DNA from: Planctomycetaceae bacterium | Lineage (GTDB): Bacteria; Planctomycetota; Phycisphaerae; UBA1845; UTPLA1 | Length of the DNA: 64,000 nt | Assembly (NCBI GenBank): GCA_011525745.1 | Contig: WYBU01000009.1 | Coordinates: 1-64,000, forward strand | Reading direction: 5' to 3' | In this document: positions 61,995 through 64,000 of the stretch, in pieces | How the letters are laid out: the number at the start of each line of letters is the position of its first letter | How positions within the stretch are numbered: the first letter of the stretch is position 1 | The notes under the pieces: model-generated | Seen by the model: only the letters and a program-made list of their open reading frames with translations | Database searches by the model: none | What the model was told of the DNA's origin: nothing | Translations under genes and position numbers: made by a program

Positions 61995-62314
61995 CACAGC
62001 CGAGGGCGGCTGTGCTCCATTCACAGCCGGGGGCGGCTGTGCTTCATTCACAGCCGAGGGCGGCTGTGCCCCATTCACAGCCGAGGGCGGCTGAGCTCCA
62101 TTCACAGCCGAGGGCGGCTGAGCTCCATGCACAGCCGAGGGCGGCTGTGCTCCATTCACAGCCGAGGGCGGCTGTGCTCCATTCACAGCCCGGGGGCGGC
62201 TGTGCTACATTCACAGCCGGGGGCGGCTGTGCCCCATTCACAGTCGGGGGCGGCTGTGCCCCATTCACAGCGGAGGGCGGCTGTGCCCCATTCACAGCCG
62301 GGGGCGGCTGTGCC
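61995..62314. repeat. Twelve-unit array of the 27-nt palindromic repeat
   Basis: Twelve contiguous units, each 27 bases (one is 28), are built on CACAGCCG(A/G)GGGCGGCTGTG with a CTCCATT-like linker. Variation between units is one to three bases. It starts 55 bases after the BNR/dockerin gene stop. Since 27 is a multiple of three, all frames stay open through it and give false repeat proteins. Confidence 0.95.
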
Positions 62315-62492
62315 ACGCGGGTGTTTTCACGGGAACGGATTCCCGCGGAGAATCGGTGCGAGATGGGAATCTCGCACCAGCGGTGTGGGAGTGGGTGCGT
62401 GATGGGAATCTCGCACCAGCAATCGGTCCGCCCAGCGCACCTCGCTCGGCTTCGCGCAGGGCCATCGGGTGCAACCAGCACAGGAGATCCAT
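62315..62492. other. Intergenic, short direct repeat
   Basis: The phrase GATGGGAATCTCGCACCAGC occurs twice (about 62362 and 62401), 39 bases apart. No gene is seen until the small frame at 62493. Confidence 0.5.
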
Positions 62493-62615
62493 GTGGTGTT
62501 TCCGTTCACCTACGTCGCCATCCTCGAATCGATCCTGCTGTTCCTGGGGCAGCTTCCGGCGCTGCGGTTTGCCTTCGACCTGTTCAACCGCATCCTGACC
62601 GCGCTGAATCCGTAG
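62493..62615 (+). CDS. Small hydrophobic peptide (40 residues)
   Basis: GTG 62493 has AGGAG at 6 bases. The product begins MVFPFTYVAILESILLFLGQ and continues LPALRFAFDLFNRILTALNP, a hydrophobic and amphipathic chain that could form one or two short membrane helices. It is below common gene-calling length limits and lies 28 bases upstream of another small gene. No family is recognised. The good ribosome site is the main support. Confidence 0.45.
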   Translation: MVFPFTYVAILESILLFLGQLPALRFAFDLFNRILTALNP

Positions 62616-62643
62616 CAAACGCCGCGACCGCTATAATGGATTC

Positions 62644-62841
62644 ATGCAAACGCGCTTCTATTGCCCGGCCTGTCGCAGCCATCACGTGCTCGACATGCCG
62701 GAGACGACGATTCATATCACGTGCAGCCGCACAGGAAAGCATCTGCGGCTCGATCTGGGCGTCGGCGGCGAGCCGGTCGTCAAGATTCTGGCCGACGACG
62801 GCAGCGAAGAAGAGACAATGGAAGAAAGCGAGACCGGGTAG
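62644..62841 (+). CDS. Small hypothetical protein with CPAC motif
   Basis: The 65-residue protein begins MQTRFYCPACRSHHVLDMPE, with a CxxC pair and a nearby His, then TTIHITCSRTGKHLRLDLGV and an acidic tail (DDGSEEETMEESETG). It could be a small zinc-ribbon-like protein. No family is recognised. It may be co-transcribed with the 40-residue frame upstream. Confidence 0.55.
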   Translation: MQTRFYCPACRSHHVLDMPETTIHITCSRTGKHLRLDLGVGGEPVVKILADDGSEEETMEESETG

Positions 62842-63084
62842 CAGGGTAGTAGCCGGCAGCCAGTCGCCGAGTCAGCCGCCGCAATCCTTGTCGCAATGCG
62901 CCATGCCATAGCCGTCGGCGCGAAGGCCGCGTCCCTGTAATCTTTCGCCGGGCCTTGTCATCGAGCAGTCGTACCTGGCGTCGCCGCGCGCCGCCGCGGC
63001 AGCGCGCCCGCCGCCGTCTTGCCGGACGATTCCGGGCGGTGAGAGTGCCGGGAACGTCGCCACAAACATGCGAGGGAGTCGCCG

Positions 63085-63750
63085 ATGCCCGCGCGAATGA
63101 TCCCCTACTCGCTGCCGCCCCTGCCTGTCGACGCCGCGCTGGCGCAGGCGGCGGCGTTCGCCGATCGAATGCGGCAGCGCCGAAGCTGCCGCGCCTTCAG
63201 CCCCGAAGTTGTGCCGCGCGAGATGATCGTCGAGCTGGTGCGCACGGCCCATTCGGCCCCCAGCGGCGCCAATCGCCAGCCGTGGCGGTTCGTGGCGGTC
63301 GATGATCCTGACATCAAACATCAGATTCGTCTGGCGGCCGAGGCCGAGGAGCGCGAAAGCTACGGCCGCCGCATGCCGCGCGAGTGGCTCGAAGCGCTCG
63401 AGCCGATCGGCACCGACGCCCACAAGCCGTTTCTCGACATGGCGCCGTGGCTGATCGTGGTTTTTCGTATCGACTGGGAAGAAATCGACGGTCGGCGGTT
63501 TAAGAGCTATTACCCGTCGGAATCGGTCGGCATCGCGGTCGGTCTTTTCCTGACGGCGTGTCATCTGGCGGGTCTTGCGACGCTGACGCACACGCCCAGC
63601 CCGATGAACTTTCTGCGCGACATCCTTGGCCGCCCGGCGAACGAGAAACCGTATCTGCTGATTCCCGTCGGCCGCCCGGCGCCGGACGCCGTCGCGCCGG
63701 ACCTGCCGCGCAAGCCGCTGGAGACGGTGCTTCAGTTCAATCGGGGATAG
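63085..63750 (+). CDS. Nitroreductase family protein
   Basis: The 221-residue protein has the FMN-binding pattern MRQRRSCRAFSPEVVPREMI, then HSAPSGANRQPWRFVAVDDP, and later YPSESVGIAVGLFLTACHLA and GLATLTHTPSPMNFLRDILG with the final KPYLLIPVGRPA. The sequence around SPMNFL and the C-terminus resemble the iodotyrosine deiodinase-like branch of the family. It would reduce an unknown acceptor with NAD(P)H and FMN in the cytoplasm. GAGGGAG precedes ATG. It is monocistronic. Confidence 0.88.
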   Translation: MPARMIPYSLPPLPVDAALAQAAAFADRMRQRRSCRAFSPEVVPREMIVELVRTAHSAPSGANRQPWRFVAVDDPDIKHQIRLAAEAEERESYGRRMPREWLEALEPIGTDAHKPFLDMAPWLIVVFRIDWEEIDGRRFKSYYPSESVGIAVGLFLTACHLAGLATLTHTPSPMNFLRDILGRPANEKPYLLIPVGRPAPDAVAPDLPRKPLETVLQFNRG

Positions 63751-64000
63751 GGCGGCTCTGTCATGCGTCAGTGGGGATCACGTTGGCAGTTGTCAGCCCT
63801 CAGTTGTCAGATTCGTGTCAATTCACTTGCGTGCGTGAATGAAAAGCCCGGCGCACTTGCGGCGGGTTCCAAGCGTGCGGGGCATTTGCGTTCGATGCGA
63901 ATCGGCCCCGGGCTTGCGCCTGGGGACCTGATACGCGCGAGTTGCACGCCCGCGCCACGCGTATTGATCCGCGCCGCAAGCGCAATCGCAGCGGTTATTC
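63751..64000. other. Window end, repeat fragments
   Basis: The last 250 bases hold CGCGCCACGCG and GCCGCAAGCGCAATCGCAGC phrases of the dispersed repeats. No gene is seen. Confidence 0.5.

Noticed and set aside
61995..62314. CRISPR array
   Set aside because: The repeat units are contiguous at 27 bases with no unique spacers, and there are no cas genes. It is a tandem palindromic repeat.
61943..62911. Repeat protein encoded through the palindrome array (HSQPRAAVLHSQPGAAV type)
   Set aside because: The frame is open only because the unit length is a multiple of three; all frames give similar artefacts and there is no ribosome site.
62872..62961. 29-residue minus-strand peptide ending GMAHCDKDCGG
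   Set aside because: It has an ATG but only a weak upstream site. Without conservation data it cannot be supported.

Overview
The window is about 64 kb of GC-rich DNA from a planctomycete-like bacterium, most likely of the Phycisphaerae type. The evidence is two PEP-CTERM proteins (one with HAF repeats, one with repeated GDHAPGTP-like segments), secreted proteins ending in dockerin-like calcium-binding pairs, a DUF1573 lipoprotein, a VIT/vWA protein, a sigma-70 factor with an N-terminal extension, an ECF sigma factor next to a Ser/Thr kinase, and intergenic regions full of dispersed palindromes. No rRNA, tRNA, CRISPR array or intact transposase was recognised. This is chromosomal sequence with scattered fossils of mobile or lost genes.

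Layout. 0-9 kb: a 5'-truncated secreted Cys-rich/dockerin protein; a broken DUF2924 cassette; chromate transporter chrA; two PEP-CTERM proteins; a primase-like fossil; the C-terminal stump of a Pnkp RNA-repair enzyme; a DUF4241-like protein; a GGQ release-factor homologue. 8.7-19.6 kb: arsM-like methyltransferase, two paralogous lipoproteins, an unusual sigma-70 factor, an FHA-GAF-PP2C-like protein with a small partner, a large vWA membrane protein, and a lone nuoE. 19.7-25.2 kb: three polytopic glycosyltransferase-like membrane proteins, two of them tandem paralogues, and an HNH endonuclease. 25.4-37.6 kb: M2-type metallopeptidase, cdsA-phoH coupled pair, pgeF, a zinc alcohol dehydrogenase, one intact and one degenerate GGDEF membrane protein, a GH3-family enzyme, and a DUF5989 protein. 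38.4-42.8 kb: BMP-type lipoprotein, folE, a pteridine-reductase-like SDR, and a CbpA-like DnaJ protein coupled to a small membrane protein. 43.4-47.4 kb: an ECF sigma factor divergent from a Cys-rich exported protein, a protein with a Spy/CpxP-like tail and a DUF1573 lipoprotein. 47.5-52 kb: YhbH-like and VIT/vWA proteins. 52.3-58 kb: ECF sigma factor, Ser/Thr kinase with a one-base frameshift, and a secreted PKD/Ig-like protein. 58.4-64 kb: mutY, a BNR/dockerin protein, small genes and a nitroreductase.

The strongest unexplained signals are in the repeats and in two regulatory loci. A 169-bp element with 28-bp imperfect terminal inverted repeats occurs three times at exactly the same length. 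A 20-nt palindrome in a 27-nt unit forms arrays of 12, 5 and about 4 copies plus singles. Longer palindromes nest two hairpins inside an outer stem. The ECF / Cys-rich / Spy-like / DUF1573 locus looks like an envelope thiol or stress module not known to me as a named system. The kinase region shows a frameshifted tail that runs open into a secreted Ig-like protein. All family assignments were made by eye from translated sequence; no database search was run.
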